A stretch of 64,000 nt of DNA, from NCBI RefSeq assembly GCF_020102855.1, contig NZ_JADHZD010000005.1:1-64000 (forward strand), written 5' to 3'. Below, piece after piece: positions 16,205 through 25,009 of this stretch. Positions within the stretch are counted from its first letter, which is position 1; each line of letters begins with the position of its first letter. The translations under genes and the position numbers were made by a program. A model generated the notes under the pieces. That model did not search any database. It saw only the letters and a program-made list of their open reading frames with translations, and was not told the DNA's origin. This stretch comes from Nocardioides lacusdianchii. Lineage in GTDB: Bacteria > Actinomycetota > Actinomycetes > Propionibacteriales > Nocardioidaceae.

Positions 16205-16570
16205 ATGAGCAGCTCCACCCCGCAAGAGTCGCGGCCCGCCAAGCGCCGCAGCCACCTCCTGGACCCCAATGCACCCCGTCCCGTCTACGACCCCGACGCC
16301 GAACGCAAGCTGATCCACGTACAGCAGTGGGTCATGTCTACGCTGGCCGTTATCACGTTCCTGCACCTGGCGGCCGGCTTCATCCTCGGCGCCTGGGCAC
16401 TCGACGACCCGGGGCCGGGCGCCGTCATCGGCCTCAACGTCCTCGCCGGGATCGTCGGAGTCATCTCGATCGCAGCCGCGCGGGCGATCCACCACCGCCG
16501 CATCCTGTCGTGGTGGCTCCTCCTCGGTGCGCTCATCACGCCCCTAGGGCTGTGGCTGACCGGGTCCTGA
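16205..16570 (+). CDS. Small membrane protein of unknown function
   Basis: The 121-residue protein has a polar N-terminus (about 40 residues, PRPVYDPDAERKLIHVQQWV) and three hydrophobic segments (MSTLAVITFLHLAAGFILGA, AVIGLNVLAGIVGVISIAAA, ILSWWLLLGALITPLGLWLT). No family was recognised. GAAGAAA lies before the ATG at 16205, which was chosen over longer upstream frames that overlap the sulfurtransferase. Likely co-transcribed with it. Confidence 0.6.
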   Translation: MSSSTPQESRPAKRRSHLLDPNAPRPVYDPDAERKLIHVQQWVMSTLAVITFLHLAAGFILGAWALDDPGPGAVIGLNVLAGIVGVISIAAARAIHHRRILSWWLLLGALITPLGLWLTGS

Positions 16571-16589
16571 ACTCACGAGCCGTTGCTAG

Positions 16590-16607
16590 GGCGCGGCCCG
16601 CCGCGCC
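16590..16607 (+). terminator. Hairpin after the sulfurtransferase unit
   Basis: GGCGCGG (16590-16596) and CCGCGCC (16601-16607) form a 7-bp GC stem with a 4-base loop, 20 bp after the stop of the small membrane protein. No T-run follows. Likely a weak terminator. Confidence 0.4.
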
Positions 16608-16779
16608 ATGGACCCTTGATGAATCCCGCCGCCTCGGGCGGTCATAGAAAGTGAACCCCATCTTGGGAGGGTGGCGTGAGCATGGACTGGGTACCTCTTC
16701 ACAGCGCTGGCGAGCCCCAGCTGGCGACTCAACCAAAGGCTTCTCGTCCTCTTGGCGCTTCGGGTGCGGAGGTCAACAC

Positions 16780-17576
16780 ATGCAGACGGTGAGCGGGGTA
16801 CAGCACGCCGGCGAGGTGCTTGCCCTCTTCACCAGTGACGCCCCGAATGGGGTGCCGCCGGTGTCGGGCGAGCGCTCGGAATGTCGAAGTCTCATGCCCA
16901 TCGGCTCCTCGCGACGCTGGCTGGGATCGGGCTCCTCGACAGGGTGAACTCGAGTGGCCGCTTCCGGTTGAGTTGGGTATGGCTCTCCTACGCATCTGCG
17001 GTGCTCGCCTCGGACCGGCTCGTGACCGCGGGGATGCCCGTCCTGCGCAGGCTGGACCAAAGCTTTGGGGCCGAGTCGATGATGGCCGTGTGGCGCGATG
17101 GTGCGGTCTTCGGCCTGCGGTCACGAGGCATGCGAATGGTGACCAGGATCGAGCTCAAGGACTGCCCGTTGGTGGGGTTGGTGCTGATGGCAGGCTTGAC
17201 CGACGACGAGGTAGACGCAGTTGTGGCCTCAGAGCACGTCCGCAACGGATTGTTCGGCCGCGCAGATGTGCACTCCTGGGTGCGTCATGTCCGCTCCGGA
17301 GGGGTACTTACCAGGACCGCCGTGCAGGATGGCGGCGACTGGGTCTGCGCCGCCCCCGTCCTGGACGGCGGGCAGGTGGTCGCCGTCGTCGCTGCGTCAT
17401 GGCCTGCAACATCCCTTGCATCGGACCACCTGGCCGCGCTGGCAGTGAAGAAGGCGGCGCTCAGCGTCACGTCGTCTCTCGGACGCGGCGCGAGCCGACC
17501 CAGAGTCGACCTCACGCCCCCGGGTCGGAACGGGAGATCGCCGTGCCATCAACTCGGGTCTCCCGACGCCCGGTAG
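16780..17576 (+). pseudogene. IclR-family regulator with a frameshift in the DNA-binding domain
   Basis: From the ATG at 16780 the frame reads MQTVSGVQHAGEVLALFTSD, the start of an IclR winged helix; at about 16843 one base is missing and the rest follows in the next frame: EWGAAGVGRALGMSKSHAHR, LLATLAGIGLLDRVNSSGRF and the effector domain to the stop at 17576. Reading only from the internal ATG at 16881 would lose most of the recognition helix region. It lies beside GH16 and GH3 genes, a usual place for a carbohydrate-responsive IclR regulator. Pseudogene or sequencing error. Confidence 0.7.
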
Positions 17577-18472
17577 ACACGAACATGGTCGATGGTGAAC
17601 GAGACCGGGAACACCACGTCGGCCGCGAGGGCGCCTCCGAAGTTGCCGCCGACGGCGAGGTTCGCCAGCAAGAAGAACGGGTGGTCGAAAACCCACTCAT
17701 GGGGCGCGACATCGGTCGGTGAAGCTTGATGAAATGCTGCGCCGTCGACCGCCCAGACGATCTTCTGCGGTGACCACTCCACCGTGAACTCGTGCCAGTC
17801 CTCGGCCACGGGGCGGCCGATGTCGAGGAAGCCGTTGAACGACTCCCCACCTGCGTAGCCGGGGCCGTGAATCGTCCCGAAAACTTGGTCCGGCTCCCGA
17901 CCGACGAACTCCATGATGTCGATTTCGCCAGTCTGGGGCCACCCGACCTCACCGAAGTCGGCGCCGAGCATCCACAGTGCCGGCCACGAGCCGGACCCAG
18001 CGGGCACTTTGACTCGGGACTCGATACGCCCGTAGGTGAACTTCTGCTTGCCCGCTGTGATCAGCCGCGCCGAGGTGACGGTGCACGGGCCGTACCAGCA
18101 TTTCAGGTCGGTCGTGGCCGGGTCGACCTCTCGCGCCGTGATGACCAGGTGGCCCTCCCCGTCGAGGGCGGCGTTGTCTGCGCTGTCGGTGTAGTACTGC
18201 AACTCCTCATTGCCCCACCCGCTACCGCCGATCTCGTGGCTCCAATACTCACCATTGGGCGGCGTGCCAGCGTCCCCCTCGAAGTCGTCACTCCACAACA
18301 GGGTCCACGGGTCCTGGGCCGAGCCGGAAGTTGAGGCCGAGCCGGAAGTTGGGTCGGGCTCGTCTTCAGTCGTGGCGTGCACAACAAGTGAGCTCACCAG
18401 AGCCACCAGCACCGCCAGGAACTGCCACAGTCGGCGCGCACGGGTGCCACGACCTAGAGCAGGTCGTGGCAC
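17549..18472 (-). CDS. Secreted glycoside hydrolase family 16 (beta-glucanase)
   Basis: The 307-residue protein has a signal peptide (RARR then LWQFLAVLVALVSSLVV), a short Ser/Thr/acidic linker, and a GH16 catalytic domain from about 55. The catalytic motif EIDIMEFVG is present (E183 nucleophile, D185, E188 acid/base), as are WSHEIGGSGWGNEELQYYT and SWPALWML, typical of bacterial endo-1,3-beta-glucanases (laminarinases). It overlaps the end of the IclR gene convergently by 28 bp. The GTG start at 18472 lies inside a large hairpin (18439-18477). The neighbouring GH3 fragment suggests a former beta-glucan degradation locus. Confidence 0.9.
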   Translation of the reverse strand: MPRPALGRGTRARRLWQFLAVLVALVSSLVVHATTEDEPDPTSGSASTSGSAQDPWTLLWSDDFEGDAGTPPNGEYWSHEIGGSGWGNEELQYYTDSADNAALDGEGHLVITAREVDPATTDLKCWYGPCTVTSARLITAGKQKFTYGRIESRVKVPAGSGSWPALWMLGADFGEVGWPQTGEIDIMEFVGREPDQVFGTIHGPGYAGGESFNGFLDIGRPVAEDWHEFTVEWSPQKIVWAVDGAAFHQASPTDVAPHEWVFDHPFFLLANLAVGGNFGGALAADVVFPVSFTIDHVRVYRASGDPS

Positions 18473-18477
18473 CCGTG
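18439..18477 (-). terminator. 17-bp perfect hairpin over the GH16 start
   Basis: CACGGGTGCCACGACCT (18439-18455) and its exact complement (18461-18477) form a 17-bp stem with a 5-base loop. It begins 13 bp beyond the stop of the GH3 remnant, so it probably was the GH3 terminator. It also covers the GTG start and first codons of the GH16 gene, where it could hinder translation. Confidence 0.6.
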
Positions 18478-18489
18478 AGCCGAGTGTGT

Positions 18490-19119
18490 CTAACCGGCAC
18501 TCGGGCCAACGCCGCCACCGGGCGACGACGCGCTCATGGCAAGTTCGCTGCCCTCACTGCACGAACCACCCGGAAGTCGCACCCTGCCCTCGAGGCGGAT
18601 GTCTGCCGAGGACGCCCCGACCGACAGGTTCACCGGTCCGGCAGGCATAATCCAGCGGCCGTCGTCGGTATCCCAATAGGCGAGCGACTTGCAGGCCAGC
18701 TCAACGGTGACCCGCTTTCGCGACTGTCGCTGAATGTCGACCCGCGCCCAACCTGCCAGCTGGGTCACCGGCGTCCCGACACGTCCAGGCAACCCGCCCG
18801 CATACACCTGTGCCACTTCCACGCCTCGGCGCTGCCCTTGATTCCGGACAGTGAAACTGGCCCTGACCGTGCCGTCCTCGACAGCGAGCGCGAGATTGCG
18901 GTAGCGGTAGCTGGTGTACGAAAGGCCGTAGCCGAACGGGAAGAGCGGCGTTGCTCCCGCAGCCGCGTACCCGCGGTATCCGACGTCGACGCCTTCGGTC
19001 AGTTCAACGTCCCGGGTCTCCGGGAACAACAGTGAGTTCCGGATCCCCAACTCGTCCGTCGCCTGGGTCTCCGTAGCGGGATGGCCGGCTGGACGCCTGT
19101 GGACGTGCTCAGTCGACAC
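18490..19119 (-). pseudogene. Glycoside hydrolase family 3 C-terminal remnant
   Basis: The last 180 codons encode the GH3 C-terminal region: GVDVGYRGYAAAGATPLFPF, GYGLSYTSYRYRNLAL and a fibronectin-III-like domain (VRASFTVRNQGQRRGVEVAQ, VYAGGLPGRVGTPVTQLAGW). GH3 beta-glucosidases are usually 700-900 residues; the catalytic N-terminal domain and its Asp nucleophile are missing, and similarity ends near 19080, where the frame changes. It is a truncated beta-glucosidase upstream of GH16 on the same strand. Confidence 0.75.
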
Positions 19120-19267
19120 ACCTCCGCCGGTGCCATGGCCGAGGGGCGGCGCCTCGACCTCGACAACCGATCGCGCTCTGAGGGCGAGGTGCGGACAGTA
19201 AGCCGATCGGGTCCCAGCACGCCTGCCGGGACCCGAGCACGGTCCGTGTGAGCCTCAGTTGTGGCGA

Positions 19268-19720
19268 TCAGGACGCGAGGAGTTCCTTCATCGTCTCGAT
19301 CTCGAAGGCCTGCGTCTTCTCGATGGTCTGGGCCAGGTCGACGGCGCCGGGGTTCTCGCCGTCTGCCTGCTCGGTCTGGGCCATCTCGATTGCGCCCTCG
19401 TGATGCTCGATCATCATCGACAGGAACATCTCGTCGAACGCCGACCCGGACGCAGACGCCAACTCCTCCATCTTGTCGGACGACATCATGCCCGGCATGT
19501 CTTCCATGCTGCCCGCCCGCCGTGGTCCATGCCACCCATGTCACCGCTGCCGGTGTCGGGGACGTCCTCAACGCCTCAGCCACGAGCTCATCTTCTCGGT
19601 CTCGGGCTCTTGGACGGCACTGATGTCCGCGGCGAGGTCCTTCACCCCTTGGCTCTCGGCGTCGGGCCGGAAACTACCGATTCGCTCGGTGTGGTGAGGG
19701 ATTCGCCCTCGCTTCCGATC
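19268..19720 (-). pseudogene. DUF305 protein, frameshifted
   Basis: The C-terminal frame (19268-19507) reads MEDMPGMMSSDKMEELASAS...MFLSMMIEHHEGAIEMAQTE, the signature of DUF305 (EHHEGAIxMA), a ferritin-like helical family often tied to metal stress. Upstream, in another frame, VKDLAADISAVQEPETEKMS (about 19640-19580) is the first helix pair of the same family, joined by a Met/His-rich MGGMDHGG linker. At least one frameshift near 19570 separates them and no signal peptide start was found. It is a broken exported metal-related protein. Confidence 0.65.
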
Positions 19721-19790
19721 TCAGGATACCCGTCCAGTACCGAGTAGCACGGGCCCAATGTGGACCGTAGGTGGTACCGGGTCGAATCAC

Positions 19791-20351
19791 TCAGGCGAGC
19801 TCGGAGACAAGATCAATGATGTGACGCAGCAGCGGGACCGCGATCGACTGCTCCTCGGCGGTGAGGGATGTCCAGGCCACCGCCAACCGGTCGGCAACCA
19901 GGCCGCGCTTGGCGGCCAGGAGTTGCTCCCCGCGCTCGGTGAGCGTGAGTACGCGTCGGCGTCGATCGTCCACGGCTGGGATACGGCACAGCAGGCCGGC
20001 CGCTTCCAGCCCGGCGGCCTGTTGGGTCACCGTGGGTTGGCTCAGCAGCGTGTATGCCGAGATGGCGGCGATGCCCTCGCGACCACAAGCCTGCACGGCG
20101 TCCAGCAGTACCAGCTGTGGCACGGTGACGTCCTCGAAAAGCGGCTGCAGTCGGCCCCTGGTCCGCCGAGCGACTGCGAGCAGGGCCAGCACCGCATCGG
20201 CGAACTGTTCCCCGTCAGTCGTCGTCTGGTTCCGTGTACGGTCAACGCCGACCGCTTCGCCATCAGCACCCATACGCGCTCCCCTAGGTCGATGCCGCCG
20301 ACTGACAGGACCGGCCGTCCAAGGCGGATCAGCAGTCGCGTGTGCCGTCAC
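19791..20351 (-). CDS. MarR-family transcriptional regulator
   Basis: The core (about residues 45-186) is a MarR winged helix: AISAYTLLSQPTVTQQAAGL, EAAGLLCRIPAVDDRRRRVL, TLTERGEQLLAAKRG. The open frame from 20351 has a doubtful basic N-terminus; the ATG at 20273 (MGADGEAVGVD) gives a 160-residue protein of normal family length and is the likelier start. It is divergent from a TetR gene that precedes an MMPL exporter. The ligand is unknown. Confidence 0.8.
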   Translation of the reverse strand: MTAHATADPPWTAGPVSRRHRPRGARMGADGEAVGVDRTRNQTTTDGEQFADAVLALLAVARRTRGRLQPLFEDVTVPQLVLLDAVQACGREGIAAISAYTLLSQPTVTQQAAGLEAAGLLCRIPAVDDRRRRVLTLTERGEQLLAAKRGLVADRLAVAWTSLTAEEQSIAVPLLRHIIDLVSELA

Positions 20352-20418
20352 GCTACCGGCCGCCGCCGGCGGCTACCGCTCAGCAAGGCGTCAGGCGACT
20401 GTCTGCGTGCTCACTGGG

Positions 20419-20433
20419 CAATGTTGCTCATTG
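20419..20433. promoter_or_regulatory. CAATG-TTGCT-CATTG operator candidate upstream of tetR-mmpL
   Basis: CAATG (20419-20423) and CATTG (20429-20433) form an inverted repeat with a 5-bp spacer, flanked on both sides by TGGGCA. It lies 25 bp before the TetR start codon. Likely autoregulatory TetR site controlling the downstream exporter as well. Confidence 0.5.
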
Positions 20434-20457
20434 GGCAGGCCCGGTCATACTGAGGGC

Positions 20458-21060
20458 ATGGATCGTGGGTTGCGGGACCTCAAGCGGGAGGCGACGGCGC
20501 AGGCGCTGGCCGAGGCGGCCTTCGAGCTGACCCGTGAGCGCGGGTTGTTCGGGTTTGTCACTGCGGACGTCGTGGAGCGGGCGGGCTACTCCCGGCGCAC
20601 CTTCGCGAACCACTTCTCCTGCAAGGAGGAGGCAGTCGCCGCGGTCGCGTTCGGGGGTGTCGACGACGCCAGCGCGATCCTCGCCGACCTGCCGGAAGAC
20701 CTGCCACTGCTCGATGCCCTGTTGTCCGTGATGAGGGATCAGTTCACCGCGGACACCTTGGTGAGGATGCGCGAGCTGATGGCCATGGCACGGCAGTACC
20801 CGACGCTCGAGCCGTACGTCCTCAGCGTTCAGCAGCGCATGCGCCACACCGCCCAGGAGCTCTTGGGATCCGCAGCCGGGGACCGCTATCCCGCCATCTA
20901 CGTGCCGCTGCTGTTCGGCGCCGTCTATGGCGCCGTGATGGCCGCCTTGGAGGGAACTCTCGACGTGCACCTGGACGGCGAGAACGACGCCACCCCCGCA
21001 TCGATGGACTACGCCTCGTTCCTCGATCTCACCTTCGACTACCTGCGCCACGGCCTCTAG
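20458..21060 (+). CDS. TetR-family regulator of the MMPL exporter
   Basis: The 200-residue protein has an N-terminal TetR helix-turn-helix (AFELTRERGLFGFVTADVVE, RAGYSRRTFANHFSCKEEAV) and an all-helical ligand domain. The ATG at 20458 was chosen since it gives the usual MDRGLRDLKREATAQAL start; a longer frame from 19861 is an artefact. The MMPL transporter gene begins 38 bp downstream on the same strand, so the pair forms a regulator-exporter operon. Confidence 0.88.
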   Translation: MDRGLRDLKREATAQALAEAAFELTRERGLFGFVTADVVERAGYSRRTFANHFSCKEEAVAAVAFGGVDDASAILADLPEDLPLLDALLSVMRDQFTADTLVRMRELMAMARQYPTLEPYVLSVQQRMRHTAQELLGSAAGDRYPAIYVPLLFGAVYGAVMAALEGTLDVHLDGENDATPASMDYASFLDLTFDYLRHGL

Positions 21061-21098
21061 CCACCGCCGCCCCGCCCCCTCAAGGAGACCCAGAACCC

Positions 21099-23438
21099 AT
21101 GTCCACATTCTTGTACCGACTCGGACGAACCGCATTCGGCCGGCCGTGGCTGTTCATTGCCGGTTGGGTGGCGGTCCTCGCCGCGGTCGTCGGTGCCGTG
21201 GCCATCAACGGGGTGAACGTCAGCTCCGAGATGAAGATCGAGGGCACCGAGGCTCAGACCGTGCTCGACCGCGTGGCCGATGAGCTTCCCGCGGCGTCGG
21301 GAGGCCAGGCCAGCGTCGTCTTCACTGTGCCAGGCGGTGAGCGCCTCGACACTCCGGAGCGTCTTGCGGTGATCAGCGGCACCGTCAGCGACGTCTATGC
21401 CCTTGAGAAGGTCGTCAATCCCCTGGACGCCGCTCTGGGTGCCGGGGAGCAGGGCGGACCGGGCACTCCTCAGGAAGGTGCTCCGGCCGATCCCTCAGCC
21501 GGGACGGAGCAGGGGCAGGCGCCTCCCTACCAGCCGCTGGTGGTGGACGGGGCCGCGGTGCCCGGCGTGCTGGTGTCCTCGGACGGGCAGGTCGCACTGT
21601 TCCAGTTCCAGTTCACAGTCGCCTCGACCTCATTGACCGATGACGACGTCACCTCGGTGGTCGAGGTGGTGGAGCGTGCCGAGCAGGGAACCGGGATCAC
21701 CGTGCTCCCGAGCGACTCGCTCAAGGCCATCGAAATCCCGGTCGGTATTGGTGAGGTGATCGGTCTCGCCGTCGCCGCTCTCGTGCTGGTGCTCACCCTG
21801 GGTTCGCTGATCGCGGCCGGTCTGCCCCTGATCACCGCCCTGGTCGGCGTCGGCATCGGCGTGGGTGGCGCGTACGCGCTCTCCACGGCCGTCGAGATGA
21901 ACTCCGCCACCCCCGTCCTCGGTCTCATGGTCGGCCTCGCCGTCGGCATCGACTATGCGCTGTTCGTCGTCAACCGGCAGCGACGGTTGATTCTCGATCG
22001 GGGACTCAGCGCGCAGGAGGCAGCGGGCAGAGCGGTCGGCACCGCGGGCAGTGCTGTGTTCTTCGCCGGCCTGACCGTCCTTATCGCGCTGACCGCTTTG
22101 ACCGTGATCGGCATCGCCATGCTGTCCACGATGGCACTGGTCGCGGCGTCCACGGTCGCCTTGGCCGTGCTCATCGCACTGACCCTGCTGCCCGCCCTGC
22201 TGGGGCTGGTCGGGGAGCGGATCTGCTCCGACAAGGCCCGATCCCGGCGCCGCGCCAAGGTGGAGGCGGAGTCCCACAGCGTCGCCGACCACTGGGTCAA
22301 GGGCGTGATCAGGTTACGGTGGCCCGTCATCGCAGGAGTGGTCGCGATCCTGGGCGTGATGGCGATCCCCGCTGCCAGCATGAACCTGGGCATCCCCACC
22401 GGCGAGACCGCGAACCAGGACACCGCCGCCCGGCAGAGCCACGAGGCCGTCTCCCAAGGCTTCGGTGAGGGATTCAACGGCCCCCTCCTGGTCACCGCAG
22501 AGCCCACCGGCACCGCAGACCGCGTCACACCCGAGCTGACCGACAAGCTCCTCGCCGAGTTCCAGGACCGAGACGACATCGTGCTGGCCGCGCCGGTCGG
22601 CGTCAACGAGGCCGGCGACCTCGCCGTGTTCAGCATCATCCCCACCTCCGGCCCCAGCGACGAGGCGACCAGCGACCTCGTGAAGTCGCTGCGCGAGCCC
22701 GACAACGACATCGCCCAGGACAACCAGGTGCAGTTAGGCGTCACCGGGTTCACCGCCATCGGCATCGACATGTCCGACAAGCTCGCCGACGTCCTACCGC
22801 TCTACCTCGGCATCATCATCGTGCTGTCCGTCCTGATCCTGACGCTGGTCTTCCGCTCGATCGTCGTCCCACTCAAGGCCACCGCCGGCTTCCTGCTCAG
22901 CATCCTGGCCACCTTCGGCGCCACCACCGCCGTCTTCCAGTGGGGCTGGCTCAGCAGCCTCTTCGGGTTCGACACCGGCGGCCCGCTGATGAGCTTCATG
23001 CCGATCATCGTGACCGGCATCCTCTACGGCCTCGCCATGGACTACGAGGTCTTCCTGGTCTCCTCCATGCGCGAGGCACACATCCACGGCCAGCCAGCCC
23101 GCCAGAGCGTCGTGCATGGGTTCGACCAGGCCAGCCGCGTCGTCGTGGCAGCCGCGATCATCATGGTCGCGGTCTTCTCCGGCTTCATCTTCAGCCACGA
23201 CATCATGATCAAGCAGATCGGCTTCGCCCTCGCCGCCGGCATCCTCATCGACGCCTTCATCGTCCGGCTGACCCTCGTCCCCGCGCTGATGGCCTTCTTC
23301 GACGAGCGAGCATGGTGGCTACCCCGCTGGCTCGACCGCCTACTGCCCGACCTCGACATCGAGGGCGACAAGCTCCTGACCATGCTCAACCAGCAGGCCG
23401 AGGCCACCGACCGACAAAGCATCGAGGTCAGCAACTGA
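21099..23438 (+). CDS. MMPL-family RND transporter
   Basis: The 779-residue polytopic protein has the two-fold MMPL/RND layout: TM1 (WLFIAGWVAVLAAVVGAVAI), an extracytoplasmic loop of about 170 residues, five helices (about 210-360), TM7 (WPVIAGVVAILGVMAIPAAS), a second loop, and a final helix bundle. Membrane Asp/Tyr pairs used in proton relay are visible in GLAVGIDYALFVVNRQRR and GILYGLAMDYEVFLVSSMRE. It has no C-terminal extension of the mycobacterial MmpL3 type. AAGGAG precedes the ATG. Likely exports a lipid or hydrophobic drug-like compound under the upstream TetR. Confidence 0.92.
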   Translation: MSTFLYRLGRTAFGRPWLFIAGWVAVLAAVVGAVAINGVNVSSEMKIEGTEAQTVLDRVADELPAASGGQASVVFTVPGGERLDTPERLAVISGTVSDVYALEKVVNPLDAALGAGEQGGPGTPQEGAPADPSAGTEQGQAPPYQPLVVDGAAVPGVLVSSDGQVALFQFQFTVASTSLTDDDVTSVVEVVERAEQGTGITVLPSDSLKAIEIPVGIGEVIGLAVAALVLVLTLGSLIAAGLPLITALVGVGIGVGGAYALSTAVEMNSATPVLGLMVGLAVGIDYALFVVNRQRRLILDRGLSAQEAAGRAVGTAGSAVFFAGLTVLIALTALTVIGIAMLSTMALVAASTVALAVLIALTLLPALLGLVGERICSDKARSRRRAKVEAESHSVADHWVKGVIRLRWPVIAGVVAILGVMAIPAASMNLGIPTGETANQDTAARQSHEAVSQGFGEGFNGPLLVTAEPTGTADRVTPELTDKLLAEFQDRDDIVLAAPVGVNEAGDLAVFSIIPTSGPSDEATSDLVKSLREPDNDIAQDNQVQLGVTGFTAIGIDMSDKLADVLPLYLGIIIVLSVLILTLVFRSIVVPLKATAGFLLSILATFGATTAVFQWGWLSSLFGFDTGGPLMSFMPIIVTGILYGLAMDYEVFLVSSMREAHIHGQPARQSVVHGFDQASRVVVAAAIIMVAVFSGFIFSHDIMIKQIGFALAAGILIDAFIVRLTLVPALMAFFDERAWWLPRWLDRLLPDLDIEGDKLLTMLNQQAEATDRQSIEVSN

Positions 23439-23569
23439 GGGACCGAAGCGTCGAGAGACGAACGCCGGGGCACGTCCTGGAGGCCTCACCACACCGATCC
23501 GGACCGCAGCCAGGGCCCGAACGCAATCGACCACCAATCCCTGACGGCGCCTCGATCACCGAGGATCGC

Positions 23570-24073
23570 TCATCCAGGATGTCGGCGGTACTCGGCCCAG
23601 CGCTCGAGCATGCCCTCCGTCTCGCCGCGCAGGAACGCGATGAACTCTGTCGCCTCGGCCAATCGGTGGCCGCCGCCGTTCGCGCCGAGCTCGACGGCGG
23701 CGGACTCCACCACGGACTCCCACTGCTTGAGAACCGGGATCCAGGCGGCCACGATCATGCCGCACACGTCGCCCTCACAGACCCGGTAGAACTCGGCCCT
23801 CCTCCCGGGTTCGCGCTCCTTGACCACCATCCGTGTCGCGGTGAGATGCCGCACGGCCCCCGAGATTGCGGCCGGACTGACCCGGACCCCGTCCGCGAGC
23901 GCGGCGGCGGAGTAGCGGTCAGCGTCGTCGGCGAGCATGTAGGCCAACACCCTGGCGGACATCCGTGGGATCCCGGCTTCGTTCAGGATCAGGGCAATAC
24001 GCTCGACCACGCGAAGCAGCCCCTCGCTCTCGTCCTGCCAGCGGCTCGGCAGCATCTGCTCAGCATCGCTCAT
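23570..24073 (-). CDS. GbsR/MarR-like transcriptional regulator
   Basis: The 167-residue protein resembles the GbsR subgroup of MarR-like regulators: a winged helix in MSARVLAYMLADDADRYSAA, ALADGVRVSPAAISGAVRHL, TATRMVVKEREPGRRAEFYR and a helical C-terminus ending in ERWAEYRRHPG. Such proteins often control nearby exporters; the MMPL gene ends 131 bp away but is convergent, so the true target is not clear. Two cysteines (C119 and C124 region, VCEGDVCGM) could be redox-sensitive, which is inference. Confidence 0.75.
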   Translation of the reverse strand: MSDAEQMLPSRWQDESEGLLRVVERIALILNEAGIPRMSARVLAYMLADDADRYSAAALADGVRVSPAAISGAVRHLTATRMVVKEREPGRRAEFYRVCEGDVCGMIVAAWIPVLKQWESVVESAAVELGANGGGHRLAEATEFIAFLRGETEGMLERWAEYRRHPG

Positions 24074-24172
24074 CGAGCCAGGCCCATCCGGGTATGCCCG
24101 TTGGGATAGCAGCCCTCAGAGATCCCCCTGCGAACGCAGATCCTGGAGGCGTCCGGGCTGTGGGGGTCTGTT

Positions 24173-24556
24173 TCAAGGTCGGTGCCAGCCCCGGCGCCTC
24201 CAGGTCCGAGACCGGCCGGAAGGGGCGGGCCCGTCGTTGAGGTGCGCTGGATCGCGTTCGCGGAGGTACTCCTCAAGGTCGCCCAGCCCGCGGGCGATGT
24301 CTCGACGCAGCCTGCGTTCGGCGAAGAACCGTAGGCGGGGCGCAGGATGGTCGCGAACCCACTCGGTGTACATGAACTGCCCCATGCACCAGCATGCACC
24401 GAACGCGACGCTGCCAGCCACCAGCGTCCACCACACGACTGCCAAGACATCCCACAGGGCGTTCCCCAGCTGTTGCCATGCCGGCCCGTACGGATTCCCG
24501 TATCTCACCTCACCCACCTCCAGCCGTGGCGGCCGAACCCGGGGGATCGCGATCAC
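24173..24556 (-). CDS. Hypothetical membrane protein
   Basis: The 127-residue frame has one clear hydrophobic stretch (ALWDVLAVVWWTLVAGSVAF, GACWCMGQF) and a charged C-terminal helix (RLRFFAERRLRRDIARGLGD, LEEYLRERDPAHL). Codon usage fits coding DNA, but no family was recognised and the start (24556 or the in-frame codons near 24505) is not settled. It stands alone, upstream of the GbsR-like gene on the same strand by 100 bp. Confidence 0.45.
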   Translation of the reverse strand: MIAIPRVRPPRLEVGEVRYGNPYGPAWQQLGNALWDVLAVVWWTLVAGSVAFGACWCMGQFMYTEWVRDHPAPRLRFFAERRLRRDIARGLGDLEEYLRERDPAHLNDGPAPSGRSRTWRRRGWHRP

Positions 24557-25009
24557 CCGTAGGTAGCGGTCGGCGCCAGCCTACGCCGAAATACATAGGA
24601 GGAAAAGGGTAGAAGTAGAGGGTCCAGCCGCCCACGGCGCCACGCCTGTCCCTGCAGTGGGCGTGCAGTGGGCTACCGATGGCGTTCATCGCCCGGCGTT
24701 GCCGCGTCTGGCTGAGCGAGTTCGGCAGACCACCAAGAATCGGCGCACTCAGCATTGTCGCCTCCGCTTTGAGTCGTCGTTGCCCGGATGTCGTGTTGAC
24801 CACGTATGCAGCCTCGTTGCCCTTCGAGCACCATCGTCCGACACTGTCAGGATGGCGGCACCGGCCTCGACGAGGTGACGCGGTCGCTGACCAGTGACGG
24901 ACAGGCTGAATTTCATGAGGACTGCCACGCCCCGGCGTGTCGCGTCCGCTCTCCTGAGCCGCCAGCCCTTCGTCGACGGCCTTTGGACGGAAAACTAGGC
25001 GGGTGGGGT
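24557..25009. other. Intergenic stretch without recognisable gene
   Basis: No frame in these 450 bases matches a family I know. An AT-rich patch with AGGAGG at about 24598-24603 looks like an orphan ribosome-binding site without a following open frame, suggesting loss of a gene. Confidence 0.4.
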
